The notes beneath the pieces are model-generated. The model was not told the origin of the DNA and made no database searches. It saw nothing but the letters and a program-made list of their open reading frames with translations. This document shows positions 26,048 to 33,940 of a stretch of 40,637 bases of DNA, piece after piece; within the stretch, counting starts at the first letter, position 1, and each line of letters starts with the position of its first letter. The DNA lies in contig JAGCUZ010000021.1 of assembly GCA_017962615.1 (NCBI GenBank), positions 1 to 40,637 of the forward strand, in the 5' to 3' direction. The translations under genes and the position numbers were made by a program. This DNA comes from Bacteroidales bacterium (GTDB lineage Bacteria > Bacteroidota > Bacteroidia > Bacteroidales > P3).

Positions 26048-28141
26048 TTACTGCACCACTATGCGGCGCACCGTGCGTGTGCCGTCGTTGGCGGTAAACA
26101 CCACGCTGTACACGCCTTTGTGCAGTTTCTGTGTGTCGATGGTATAGACGATGTCGCCGCTGACGGTCAGCTGCGACTGGTGCACGGTCTGACCAGCCAT
26201 GTCTACCACCTGCACCGTGTACCGGCTTCCCTCGGCCATGGCAATGCGCACATGCGCCAATCCGTTGCTCGGGTTGGGGTAGAACTCTCCGAAAGCTTCG
26301 GCCTCCTCAGGCGCTGCTATGGCGGCTTCGTCGTTGTGACCCAGGTAGAATGTGTAGTATCCGCCCTGGCCTGCCGTCATCGGCTTGGTGATGGTCTTGC
26401 CGTTGTTGCTCGTGGCGCTGATGTAGTATTCGATGGTGGTGTACTGTTCGCCTACGGTTATGCCCGAGGTGGGTATGCTGCCGCTGTAGCTGTTGTCGCT
26501 GCCTGCGGTCAGGGCAACCTCGTTCCATGTGCCGCCGTCAACGCGGTACACAACCTTGGCGCTCTGTATGCCGCTGCGGTTGGTGATGGTGGCGGTGATG
26601 GGTGCGTCGGTGTTGTAATAGGCGTTCTCGGTGTTGCCGGTAATCGACGGGTGCAGTATCCTCACGGGGTTCTCGGCGGGTATCTGCTTGGTGATGCAGT
26701 GTATGGCGCCGCCGCTGCCGTCAAAGCTCGCCACGTTGATGGGGTAGATGGTATAGCCCGGATAGGCGGCCTTCAGCGTGTCGATGCGGCGCTTGTCCCA
26801 CTGCGAGCTCGGCTCGCCGTTCACCACGTTCGAGAAGCAGGGCTGCACTATCACGTTGTTGACAAACGTGTGGTTGCTGTAGGTACGGGTGTAGTTGTCG
26901 TTGTACGACGCCTGTGTTGTGAAGTATCCGCCGTTGTTGGTGCGGGGAAACGGTATGTAATGCTTCTTGTATTTGTTGCCGAACACGCTGGTGTACGAGC
27001 ACATCGAGTCGATGTTCTTCGCCGCCGTCTTGTAGTCGGTCCAGCTACTGTAGCGCTCGGGGAACTTCGAGAATACAAACTCGTTCTCGTCCCACATGTC
27101 GGCGTACAGGTCTATGTGGCCCGTGCCGCCGTCGTAGCGGAACTGCGGCAGCACATAGGTGGCGCGGGTGCCTATCATGCGCTTCAGCGAGTCGCGCACC
27201 GCTGCGTTGCTTATGCTGCGTTTCGTCGTGTAGCGTATGCTGCTCTCGTTGCTGCCATCCCATGTCATCTGGCCGTAAGAGTCTGAGTTGTTCGAGTATA
27301 TGGCGTTGCTCGATATGCACATGCCTGTGCCGTCAACCAGGCAGTTGCCGCCTTCCCATTCTATGGTGGTCTCCCAGTTGGGTATGCCCATTTGGGCCTC
27401 TATGGCGTAGGGCAGCGAGTCGTCGAGGGCTCTGCCCGGGTAGTACATGAAGTCGAGCATTCCCACGCTGTCCTGGTCGCCGTAGTAGAAGCATATAGGG
27501 CCGCAGTCGCGGTACCAGAACGAGTTGCCGTACGATTGTATCCAGCGGTAGCGGGTCATAGGCATGCCCAGCCGCGTCATGACGCGCTTGATAATCAGCG
27601 TGTCGCTGTACTGCCACACGTTCACCCACGCCTCGGCGTTGCCTTGCTGTATGGCGTTGATGAGGTTGGCAAAGACAAGCATGAAGCTCGTGCCGCTGGT
27701 GTCGGGCACTCCCACTATGGGACCGAAGTCGTAGCTGTTGTCGTTCATGTAGTCGTTGGCCGTGCGGTAGTAGTAGCCCACGCCGCTGAAGTAGGGCTCG
27801 GCATACTGGCTGGTCAGCGCGGCGCCGTCCACCAGCGGGTGACAGTCGTAAGGCCATGTCACGCATATAGCCTGAACCTCTTCCCATTCGCCGGGAAACC
27901 AGCGGTTGGCGGGCAGCGAGCCCGACGTGCTACCCTTGGCTGCACCTTTGGTGTCGGGCGTGGCGCTCATCCTCTCGGCCCATTTGGGGTTGATGGCCGG
28001 CACGCGTGGGTTGCGCTGCAGCATCAGCTCCTCGCGTACTGTGCGCAACGGCTCCTGCGCCGTCTTGCCGTTCTTCTGCGCCTGCATGGCTCCGCACACA
28101 AGCATGGCAGCTGCGAATATAGCTATTCTTATTGTTTTCAT
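26048..28141 (-). CDS. Secreted agmatine/peptidyl-arginine deiminase-family protein with T9SS sorting domain
   Basis: A 697-residue protein with a signal peptide (1-21). The deiminase domain (about 80-500) belongs to the family that hydrolyses guanidino groups of arginine or agmatine to citrulline or carbamoylputrescine plus ammonia. Candidate catalytic residues are Asp212 in Tyr-Arg-Asp-Cys-Gly-Pro, Glu263 in Glu-Gly-Gly-Asn, His342 and Asp344 in Gly-Thr-Gly-His-Ile-Asp, and Cys482 in Gly-Gly-Ala-Ile-His-Cys. The same His-x-Asp and late Cys layout is known for Porphyromonas gingivalis PPAD. An Ig-like beta module (about 505-600) and a T9SS type A tail (from Tyr-Pro-Asn-Pro at 621 to 697) follow. 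Export to the outer surface means the substrate is extracellular, for example agmatine or protein arginines. kce is 22 bases upstream, tatD 21 bases downstream. Confidence 0.85.
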   Translation of the reverse strand: MKTIRIAIFAAAMLVCGAMQAQKNGKTAQEPLRTVREELMLQRNPRVPAINPKWAERMSATPDTKGAAKGSTSGSLPANRWFPGEWEEVQAICVTWPYDCHPLVDGAALTSQYAEPYFSGVGYYYRTANDYMNDNSYDFGPIVGVPDTSGTSFMLVFANLINAIQQGNAEAWVNVWQYSDTLIIKRVMTRLGMPMTRYRWIQSYGNSFWYRDCGPICFYYGDQDSVGMLDFMYYPGRALDDSLPYAIEAQMGIPNWETTIEWEGGNCLVDGTGMCISSNAIYSNNSDSYGQMTWDGSNESSIRYTTKRSISNAAVRDSLKRMIGTRATYVLPQFRYDGGTGHIDLYADMWDENEFVFSKFPERYSSWTDYKTAAKNIDSMCSYTSVFGNKYKKHYIPFPRTNNGGYFTTQASYNDNYTRTYSNHTFVNNVIVQPCFSNVVNGEPSSQWDKRRIDTLKAAYPGYTIYPINVASFDGSGGAIHCITKQIPAENPVRILHPSITGNTENAYYNTDAPITATITNRSGIQSAKVVYRVDGGTWNEVALTAGSDNSYSGSIPTSGITVGEQYTTIEYYISATSNNGKTITKPMTAGQGGYYTFYLGHNDEAAIAAPEEAEAFGEFYPNPSNGLAHVRIAMAEGSRYTVQVVDMAGQTVHQSQLTVSGDIVYTIDTQKLHKGVYSVVFTANDGTRTVRRIVVQ

Positions 28142-28162
28142 AGTCGACGGATTGTTTCTTGT

Positions 28163-28993
28163 TTATCTCTTATTCAGCGACAGTATCTCGCGGGCCTCGT
28201 CGCTCGTGGCCACCTGGCGGCCCAGCAGCTTGGCCATGCGCACCACCTTGTCAACCAGCTCGCCGTTGCTCTTGGCCAGCACGCCGCGCTCCAGGTACAG
28301 GTTGTCCTCGAAGCCCACGCGCACGTTGCCGCCCATCACTATGGCGGGAGCGGCCAGCGTGAAGGCGTGGCGGCCTATGCCCGTGGCAGTCCACGTGCTG
28401 CCTGCCGGTATGTTCTTCACCAGCCAGCACAGGTTGTCCACCGTGGCGGGCGTGCAGCCCGGCACACCGAGCACGAAGTTGAACTGCATCGGAGCCCCAG
28501 GCACCTCGCCCTTGCGGGCCATGGTGAGGATGGTGTCCAGATGTCCCATCTCGAAGCACTCGTATTCGGGCTTAATGCCTCTTTCTATCATGCGTTTGCC
28601 AAAGGCGCGCATCGTCGGCATGGTGTTGTCGAATATCTCGTCGCCGAAGTTGCAGGTGCCGCAGTCCAGCGTCGCCATCTCGGGTATCGGCGTCGTGTTG
28701 GTCGAGTCCAGACGATCGTCGGGAGTCATGCCGACGGCACCGCCCGTCGAGGGGATGAGTATCACGTTCGGACAGGCCTTCAGTATGGCCTCGGTGCACT
28801 CCTGGAAGCGCTCGTGGCTCTGGGTCGGGGTGCCGTCGTCGTGGCGCACATGCAGGTGCACTATGGCTGCTCCGGCGTCCACGGCCGACTTGGCCTCGCG
28901 CACTATCTCTTCAACGGTATAAGGCACATTGGGGTTCTGCTCTTTGGTGACTTCTGCGCCGCAGATGGCGGCGGTAATGATAAGTTTCTCCAT
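28163..28993 (-). CDS. kce: Beta-keto acid cleavage enzyme (Kce/BKACE, DUF849 family)
   Basis: A 276-residue TIM-barrel enzyme that exchanges a beta-keto acid with acetyl-CoA to give acetoacetate and a new acyl-CoA. The type member cleaves 3-keto-5-aminohexanoate in lysine fermentation. The zinc ligands His46 and His48 lie in Val-His-Leu-His-Val-Arg, and Thr-Gly-Gly (Ser-Thr-Gly-Gly-Ala), Phe-Glu-Met-Gly-His and Gly-Gly-Asn-Val-Arg-Val-Gly-Phe-Glu-Asp are family hallmarks. No other lysine-fermentation gene (kal, kdd, kam) is in the window, so the substrate is open. It is the first gene of the operon, with its promoter at 29065-29072. Confidence 0.87.
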   Translation of the reverse strand: MEKLIITAAICGAEVTKEQNPNVPYTVEEIVREAKSAVDAGAAIVHLHVRHDDGTPTQSHERFQECTEAILKACPNVILIPSTGGAVGMTPDDRLDSTNTTPIPEMATLDCGTCNFGDEIFDNTMPTMRAFGKRMIERGIKPEYECFEMGHLDTILTMARKGEVPGAPMQFNFVLGVPGCTPATVDNLCWLVKNIPAGSTWTATGIGRHAFTLAAPAIVMGGNVRVGFEDNLYLERGVLAKSNGELVDKVVRMAKLLGRQVATSDEAREILSLNKR

Positions 28994-29064
28994 TGTTGTA
29001 TTATGTTTTATTTGTTTGTAATTCAGTTAACAGCACAACGGCTCCACGCCGTCTGTCGGTGATG

Positions 29065-29072
29065 CAAAGATA
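29065..29072 (-). promoter_or_regulatory. -7 element of the kce operon
   Basis: TATCTTTG on the minus strand, followed by CA; leader about 65 bases. The only clear promoter for the five genes down to 23858. Confidence 0.7.
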
Positions 29073-29238
29073 CACAAAAAAAACGACATGGCGGCTCTTT
29101 TCGGTCGCCGTTTTACATTATTTACCACCAATGTTCGGCACTTACAGCGGTTAGCGACAATAAGAGAAGCACCGCTTAGCGAGTCAGCGAAGCGACCTAA
29201 ATTAACGGCCAATTAATGTTAATTTAACATTAAATACG

Positions 29239-29922
29239 TTAAATATTGCTCATCAGTCGTTCCACCACCTCGGCGACACCCTTCGTGGCCACCTCCTTTA
29301 TGAAAGTCACCTTGCGGCTCACCGGCACCTCCTTCGGGTCCACCACGTAGCACGCCGCCTCGCGCGGCACGTAGTGTATCAGCCCCGCCGCGGGGTACAC
29401 CGCCATCGACGTGCCCACCACTATGAATATGTCGGCCTCCTCGCACATCGCCGCCGCAGGCTCTATGTTGGGCACCGCCTCGCCAAACCACACTATGTGC
29501 GGCCTCAGCTGTGTGCCGTCGGGAGCCAGGTCGCCAATCTTGATGTCGCGGTTGCCTATCTCCACTATCAGGTCGGGGTTCACGTCCGAGCGGCCCTTGC
29601 TCAGTTCGCCGTGCAGGTGCAGCACGTGGCGGCTGCCCGCGCATTCGTGCAGGTCGTCGATGTTCTGCGTTATTATCTGCACGTCGTAGCGCTCTTCGAG
29701 GCGCACTAGCTGACGGTGAGCCTCGTTGGGCTCCACAGCGAAGAGCTGCCTGCGACGCTCGTTGTAGAAGTTGAGTACCAGCTCGGGGTTGCGTTCGTAG
29801 GCCTCGTGGGTCGCCACGTCCTCCACGCGGTAATGCTCCCACAGCCCGTCCGAGTCGCGGAATGTCGATATCCCGCTCTCCGCACTTATCCCCGCCCCAG
29901 TCAATACAACTATTCTCTTCAT
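29239..29922 (-). CDS. cobB: NAD-dependent sirtuin deacylase (class III, CobB/SIRT5-like)
   Basis: A 227-residue protein that removes acyl groups from lysines using NAD. Gly-Ala-Gly-Ile-Ser (9-13), Gln-Asn-Ile-Asp (86-89) and the catalytic His104 in His-Leu-His-Gly-Glu are intact. Tyr53 and Arg56 in Phe-Tyr-Asn-Glu-Arg-Arg match the Tyr-x-x-Arg pair that confers desuccinylase activity in CobB and SIRT5. The four zinc cysteines expected after His104 are missing; the segment Ser-Lys-Gly-Arg-Ser-Asp to Leu-Arg-Pro-His has none. ATG 29920-29922 is chosen, as sirtuins start just before the Val-Leu-Thr-Gly strand. An AT-rich palindrome follows its stop. Confidence 0.9.
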   Translation of the reverse strand: MKRIVVLTGAGISAESGISTFRDSDGLWEHYRVEDVATHEAYERNPELVLNFYNERRRQLFAVEPNEAHRQLVRLEERYDVQIITQNIDDLHECAGSRHVLHLHGELSKGRSDVNPDLIVEIGNRDIKIGDLAPDGTQLRPHIVWFGEAVPNIEPAAAMCEEADIFIVVGTSMAVYPAAGLIHYVPREAACYVVDPKEVPVSRKVTFIKEVATKGVAEVVERLMSNI

Positions 29923-30071
29923 AACTATATAATTGTTTATTTGTTGTCTATACAAACGTAACTGTAAAATTACGCATTTCTATCCATATAAACGTAAAAA
30001 ACTACCCTTTTGTCACGCCATACCCTGAAAAAAGTTATTAACAACACCCCAATTCCATAAGTGTTTTTCGC

Positions 30072-30121
30072 AAAAGTGGCTCGAAAAAGTGTATAAGACC
30101 TACAAAAAGTGGCTCGAAAAA
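30072..30121. repeat. Direct repeat of 17 bp, period 33
   Basis: AAAAGTGGCTCGAAAAA occurs at 30072-30088 and 30105-30121. It is in the divergent gap between the sirtuin gene and the tRNA (29923-30461). That gap holds no credible gene, only this repeat, AT-rich DNA and the tRNA promoter. Confidence 0.65.
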
Positions 30122-30386
30122 ATGTAATGATATTGTCTGTAGAGGCCGTGTTTCCTAGAAAATTGGTTTGTGCGGTTTTTAAGCAGATTTAAGAGGGTAA
30201 CAATCGCTCAAACGATTTGATGATGTGAACGGTTTCTTGCGATGGCATGTTGTAGGTCGTGGATGCCTTGGGTGTGGAAGAGCCGCATAAAAATATTTTG
30301 GTCCTTATACCGTTGTCAATCAACGTGACAAGGGGCTGTGGCGGTGGCTGTGGTAAAAAAAATATTGCCATTTCAAAAAAAAGTCG

Positions 30387-30394
30387 TACTTTTG
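30387..30394 (+). promoter_or_regulatory. -7 element of tRNA-Pro
   Basis: TACTTTTG followed by CA; predicted 5' leader of about 60 bases before the mature tRNA. Confidence 0.65.
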
Positions 30395-30461
30395 CAAATG
30401 TTTTCAAGGGTTATGTGAGTGATGAAAATCCTTGCAAAAGTCTGAAAACAAAACGTTTGCT

Positions 30462-30535
30462 CGGGGCGTGGCGCAGTTGGCTAGCGCACTTGCATGGGGT
30501 GCAAGGGGTCGAAAGTTCGAGTCTTTTCGCCCCGA
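30462..30535 (+). tRNA. tRNA-Pro (anticodon GGG)
   Basis: Acceptor stem CGGGGCG/CGCCCCG pairs fully, with C1-G72 as is typical for bacterial tRNA-Pro and A73 as discriminator. The anticodon arm CTTGC-ATGGGGT-GCAAG puts GGG at positions 34-36. The T arm GAAAG-TTCGAGT-CTTTT is standard with one G-U pair. The next bases are CGA, so CCA is not encoded and must be added after 3' trimming. It reads CCC (and CCU) proline codons. Confidence 0.93.
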
Positions 30536-30562
30536 CGAAGGTAAAAGTTTCATGTTTTTTGT

Positions 30563-30601
30563 CAGAGTTGCCATTGTATCAACAGTGGCAACTCTGTTTT
30601 T
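30563..30601 (+). terminator. Intrinsic terminator after tRNA-Pro
   Basis: A perfect 11-bp stem CAGAGTTGCCA / TGGCAACTCTG with a 12-base loop, followed by five T. Confidence 0.85.
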
Positions 30602-30727
30602 AGTACGTATGTCAGCCAGGGCAACTCCGTGTAATCTACGCCGTTCCGTTGCCAGGGGGAAGAATAATAGCCCTTGCCACAAAATAGTTTCCGTCAAATC
30701 GCGTTAACCAATAAAAACACAACAACG

Positions 30728-31816
30728 ATGCGTATACATAAGATTTTAATCACGACCGTTATGGTCGTTTGCACCATGTTCCTCTCGTCGGCCTGCGGCA
30801 ACGCCCAGGTGAAGTACGTCGATTTCTCCGATGTGGCCGGGCAGACCATCGACGCCGTGGTGCATATCAAGACCGAGATGACCAAGCTCACGCCGCTCTA
30901 CCAGTCGTTTTTCGGCATGATTATCGACCGTGGCGTGCAGCGTCAGGTGTACAGCGCCTACGGCTCGGGCGTCATCATCAGCGCCGACGGCTACATAGTG
31001 ACCAACAACCACGTGGTGCAGGACGCCGAGAAGATCAGCGTTACCCTCAACGACAAGCGCACGCTCTCGGCTCGCCTCGTGGGACACGACCCCGCCACCG
31101 ACCTCGCCCTGATAAAGATAGAGGCCGCCGACCTGCAGTATATTCCCTTTGGCAACAGCGACGCCGTGCGTATCGGCGAGCCCGTGCTGGCCATCGGCAA
31201 CCCGTTCAACCTCACGTCGACTGTGACGTCGGGCATCGTGAGCGCCAAGGCCCGCAACGTGAACATCATAGCCAACCCGGGAGGGCAGGAGAGCCCCATC
31301 GAGTCGTTCCTGCAGACCGATGCCGCCGTGAACAGCGGCAACAGCGGCGGCGCCCTGGTCAACGCGCAGGCGCAGCTCATCGGCATCGTGACGGCCATCG
31401 CCTCGGGCGACGGCTACTACACGGGCTACAGCTTCGCCATACCGAGCAACCTGGCGCGCAAGGTGGTGGGCGACCTGCGCGCGTACGGCTTCGTGCAACG
31501 CGCCTACCTCGGCGTCAACGTGGCCGAGATGGACAGCCGCCTGGCCAACCAATACGGCAAGAAGACCCTGAAAGGCGTGTATATAGGCCGCGTCATACCC
31601 AACTGCGCGGCTGCCAACGCCAACATGCAGAGCGGCGACGTGATACTGAGTATCAACGACGTGGAGATTAACAGCTACGCCGAGATGATGGAGGAGATAG
31701 GCAAGTTCTCGCCAGGCGACAAGGTGACGGTGGTCTTCGAGCGCGACAACCAGCGCCACAGCGTCAAGGTGACGCTCCTCAACTCCAAAGGCACCACCGA
31801 CCTTATACGCCGGTAG
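30728..31816 (+). CDS. HtrA/DegP-like serine protease with one PDZ domain
   Basis: A 362-residue envelope protease for misfolded proteins. The triad is His95 (Asn-Asn-His-Val-Val), Asp125 (Ala-Thr-Asp-Leu-Ala-Leu) and Ser206 (Gly-Asn-Ser-Gly-Gly). One PDZ domain occupies about 255-345, with Gly-Val-Tyr-Ile-Gly and Gly-Asp-Val-Ile-Leu-Ser-Ile-Asn. With one PDZ it resembles DegS in layout; DegP has two. The N-terminus is a signal peptide ending Ser-Ser-Ala-Cys-Gly; the Cys could be lipidated, but Ser at the -3 position makes the lipobox weak. ATG 30728 is chosen by the signal peptide. No TAnnTTTG promoter was seen between the tRNA terminator and the start. Confidence 0.9.
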   Translation: MRIHKILITTVMVVCTMFLSSACGNAQVKYVDFSDVAGQTIDAVVHIKTEMTKLTPLYQSFFGMIIDRGVQRQVYSAYGSGVIISADGYIVTNNHVVQDAEKISVTLNDKRTLSARLVGHDPATDLALIKIEAADLQYIPFGNSDAVRIGEPVLAIGNPFNLTSTVTSGIVSAKARNVNIIANPGGQESPIESFLQTDAAVNSGNSGGALVNAQAQLIGIVTAIASGDGYYTGYSFAIPSNLARKVVGDLRAYGFVQRAYLGVNVAEMDSRLANQYGKKTLKGVYIGRVIPNCAAANANMQSGDVILSINDVEINSYAEMMEEIGKFSPGDKVTVVFERDNQRHSVKVTLLNSKGTTDLIRR

Positions 31817-31829
31817 CGGGTTTTCAGCA

Positions 31830-31858
31830 CGTGGTTAAATATAATATGTTTAACCACG
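31830..31858. terminator. Hairpin between convergent htrA-like and BspA-like genes
   Basis: A perfect 10-bp stem CGTGGTTAAA / TTTAACCACG with a 9-base loop, placed 14 bases after one stop and 17 before the other. Confidence 0.7.
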
Positions 31859-31874
31859 AATCCTGCGCAATACG

Positions 31875-33929
31875 CTATCGCACAAGGATTTTGTGCGTAA
31901 CGGGGCCTGCCTGTATAAGGTATACTCCGGGATTGCTTACGGTTACTGACAGCAGTCCGTGTTGTTGCTTTCCTGTCAGGATTGTGCGTCCCGCGATGTC
32001 GCACACACGCACGCTCTCGCCGTCGAGGCCGTCGACACAGACGCGCCGCCCTTCGCTCCATACGTGCAGCGTGGCGGTGCGACACTCTGCGTCGGGCTCT
32101 ATCGCGTCGCCGTCGCATCTTATGTTGGTGAAGCTCCGCCACCCGTCGGCTTCGCGGTACGCCTCCTTCGACTCGCAGGGAACAACGACGGGTATGCTGT
32201 CGCTCACGCCATAGAACGCGCCGTCGCCTACCGTGGGCGGCACCGTGGGCAGCGAGGTGAGGCTCCGCAGGCCGTTGCAGCCGCTGAATGCGTCGTCGCC
32301 TATGTGGGTAATCCTCTCAGGAACCACCATGGCTGTCAAGCCGCTGCAGTCCTGAAAGGTGCCTGCCGATATGGATGCCACCGTTGTGGGCAGCATCACC
32401 GACTCCAAGGCGCAGCAGCCTGCAAAGGCGCGGTTGCCTATATACGTGACACCCTCGGGCACGACCACCGTGCCGCCAAGGCTGCTGCAGCCTGCAAAGG
32501 GATTGTTGCCTATGGTGATTACCGAGGCGGGTATGCTTATCGACGTCAGGCCGCTGCAATCCATGAACAGCCCGTTGCATATATGGTTGATTGATTGGGT
32601 CATGCTGACGGCTGTCAAGCCGCTGCATCCTGCGAAGGCCGAGTCGGCCAGCGACGCCGTAGACATCGGCAGGTCGAGCAGCCCCGTGAATCCGCTGCAG
32701 CCCATAAACGCCCTTACGCCTATGGCTCCCACGCCGTCGGGTATGGTCAGCGTGCCTGTAAAGCCGCACGCCTCGAAGACGTGGTTGCCCACCGCCGTCA
32801 GGTTGCGCGACAGGGTGAGCGTCCCGCTAAAGCCGCTGCAATGGGCAAAAGCTCCGTCGCCCACCGCCGTGACGGCATCGGGTAGGGTGAGCGAACCGGC
32901 AAGCCCCCGGCAGCCCCTGAACGCCGCCGCGCCGATGAGCTGCACCGAGTCGCCTATCGTCAGCGACGTGAAGCCCTCGCAGTCGGCAAAGGCATGGTGG
33001 TCGATGGCCGTCACCGAGGCGGGTATGGTCAGTGCGCCGGCGGCTAAGCGGCAGTCCATAAAGGCCGAGTCGCCTATGTGTGCCACCGTGCTGCCTATGG
33101 TCACCGCGGCGATGCCGCTGCAGTTCATGAATGCCGCGTCGCCTATGACTGTCAGCCGGTCGGGTATCGACAAGGCTCCGGTTATGCCGCCGCAGTTGCT
33201 GAAGGCATGGTGGCCCAGATGGGTGAGCGCAGCGGGCAGAACGAGGCGGCCGGTGATGCCGCCGCAGTCGCGGAATGCGTTGTGTCCGATGCTGACTACA
33301 GTGCCGGGCAAGGCTACCGCCGTCAGCCCGCTGCAGCCACGGAAGGCGCCGTCACCTATGGCCGTCACCCCGTTGGGTATCATCGTGTTGCGGCAGCCTG
33401 CTATGAGCACGCCCGTCGCCGTGTGTATTATGGCGTTGCTGCCGTTGCGGCTGTCGTACACCGCATTGCCGCCATCCACCGTTATCGACGCGAGGCTGAC
33501 GCAGTAGGAGAGGGCCTCTCCGCAGACGGTGTCCACGTTGCGCCCTATGGCGATGGCTGTCAGGCCGCTGCAATGGCTGAAGGCGAATTCGCCTATCGAT
33601 GTCACGGTGTCGCCTACGGTCACCGCCGTGAGTCCGCTGCAGCCGTAGAATGCAGAGCTGCCCACCGCCGTGACGGCGTAGGTCGTTCCGCCGTGGCTCA
33701 CCGTGCCGGGTATCGTCAATGTCCCTGTGGGCATGGCGTAGCCGTCCCATGCCGAGGGCGTGAAGCCCAGCGGACCGTCGACCGACACCCTGTTGTCGGT
33801 CGTGTTAAGTATGGTGTAATATAGCGTCTGCCCCGACGGTGCTACGGCACTGAAGTCGTAGGCCGAAGCCAGCGACGGCATCGCTGTAACTATAATCAAA
33901 ACAAGGAGTTTTGTAAGCAGGCGTTTCAT
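31875..33929 (-). CDS. BspA-like leucine-rich repeat (LRR_5) protein with T9SS-type tail
   Basis: A 684-residue protein with a signal peptide (about 1-23). About 20 repeats of roughly 23 residues follow, with the pattern Val-Thr-x-Ile-Gly-x-x-Ala-Phe-x-x-Cys-Ser-Gly-Leu-Thr. This is the TpLRR/BspA class, whose members bind host proteins or other bacteria. The last about 70 residues (Val-Cys-Asp-Ile-Ala-Gly-Arg, Pro-Gly-Val-Tyr-Leu-Ile, Lys-Ile-Leu-Val-Arg) look like a T9SS type A sorting domain, so surface export is expected. ATG 33927-33929 is chosen by the signal peptide; the frame open to 34256 runs into the U32 gene. The high copy similarity makes slippage or recombination between repeats possible. 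U32 gene upstream is 11 bases away, so it may be cotranscribed. Confidence 0.87.
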   Translation of the reverse strand: MKRLLTKLLVLIIVTAMPSLASAYDFSAVAPSGQTLYYTILNTTDNRVSVDGPLGFTPSAWDGYAMPTGTLTIPGTVSHGGTTYAVTAVGSSAFYGCSGLTAVTVGDTVTSIGEFAFSHCSGLTAIAIGRNVDTVCGEALSYCVSLASITVDGGNAVYDSRNGSNAIIHTATGVLIAGCRNTMIPNGVTAIGDGAFRGCSGLTAVALPGTVVSIGHNAFRDCGGITGRLVLPAALTHLGHHAFSNCGGITGALSIPDRLTVIGDAAFMNCSGIAAVTIGSTVAHIGDSAFMDCRLAAGALTIPASVTAIDHHAFADCEGFTSLTIGDSVQLIGAAAFRGCRGLAGSLTLPDAVTAVGDGAFAHCSGFSGTLTLSRNLTAVGNHVFEACGFTGTLTIPDGVGAIGVRAFMGCSGFTGLLDLPMSTASLADSAFAGCSGLTAVSMTQSINHICNGLFMDCSGLTSISIPASVITIGNNPFAGCSSLGGTVVVPEGVTYIGNRAFAGCCALESVMLPTTVASISAGTFQDCSGLTAMVVPERITHIGDDAFSGCNGLRSLTSLPTVPPTVGDGAFYGVSDSIPVVVPCESKEAYREADGWRSFTNIRCDGDAIEPDAECRTATLHVWSEGRRVCVDGLDGESVRVCDIAGRTILTGKQQHGLLSVTVSNPGVYLIQAGPVTHKILVR

Positions 33930-33940
33930 GAGTGTTTGCC

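Noticed and set aside
30432-30707. Small open frame covering the tRNA
   Set aside because: It runs through a tRNA with a complete cloverleaf and its terminator.
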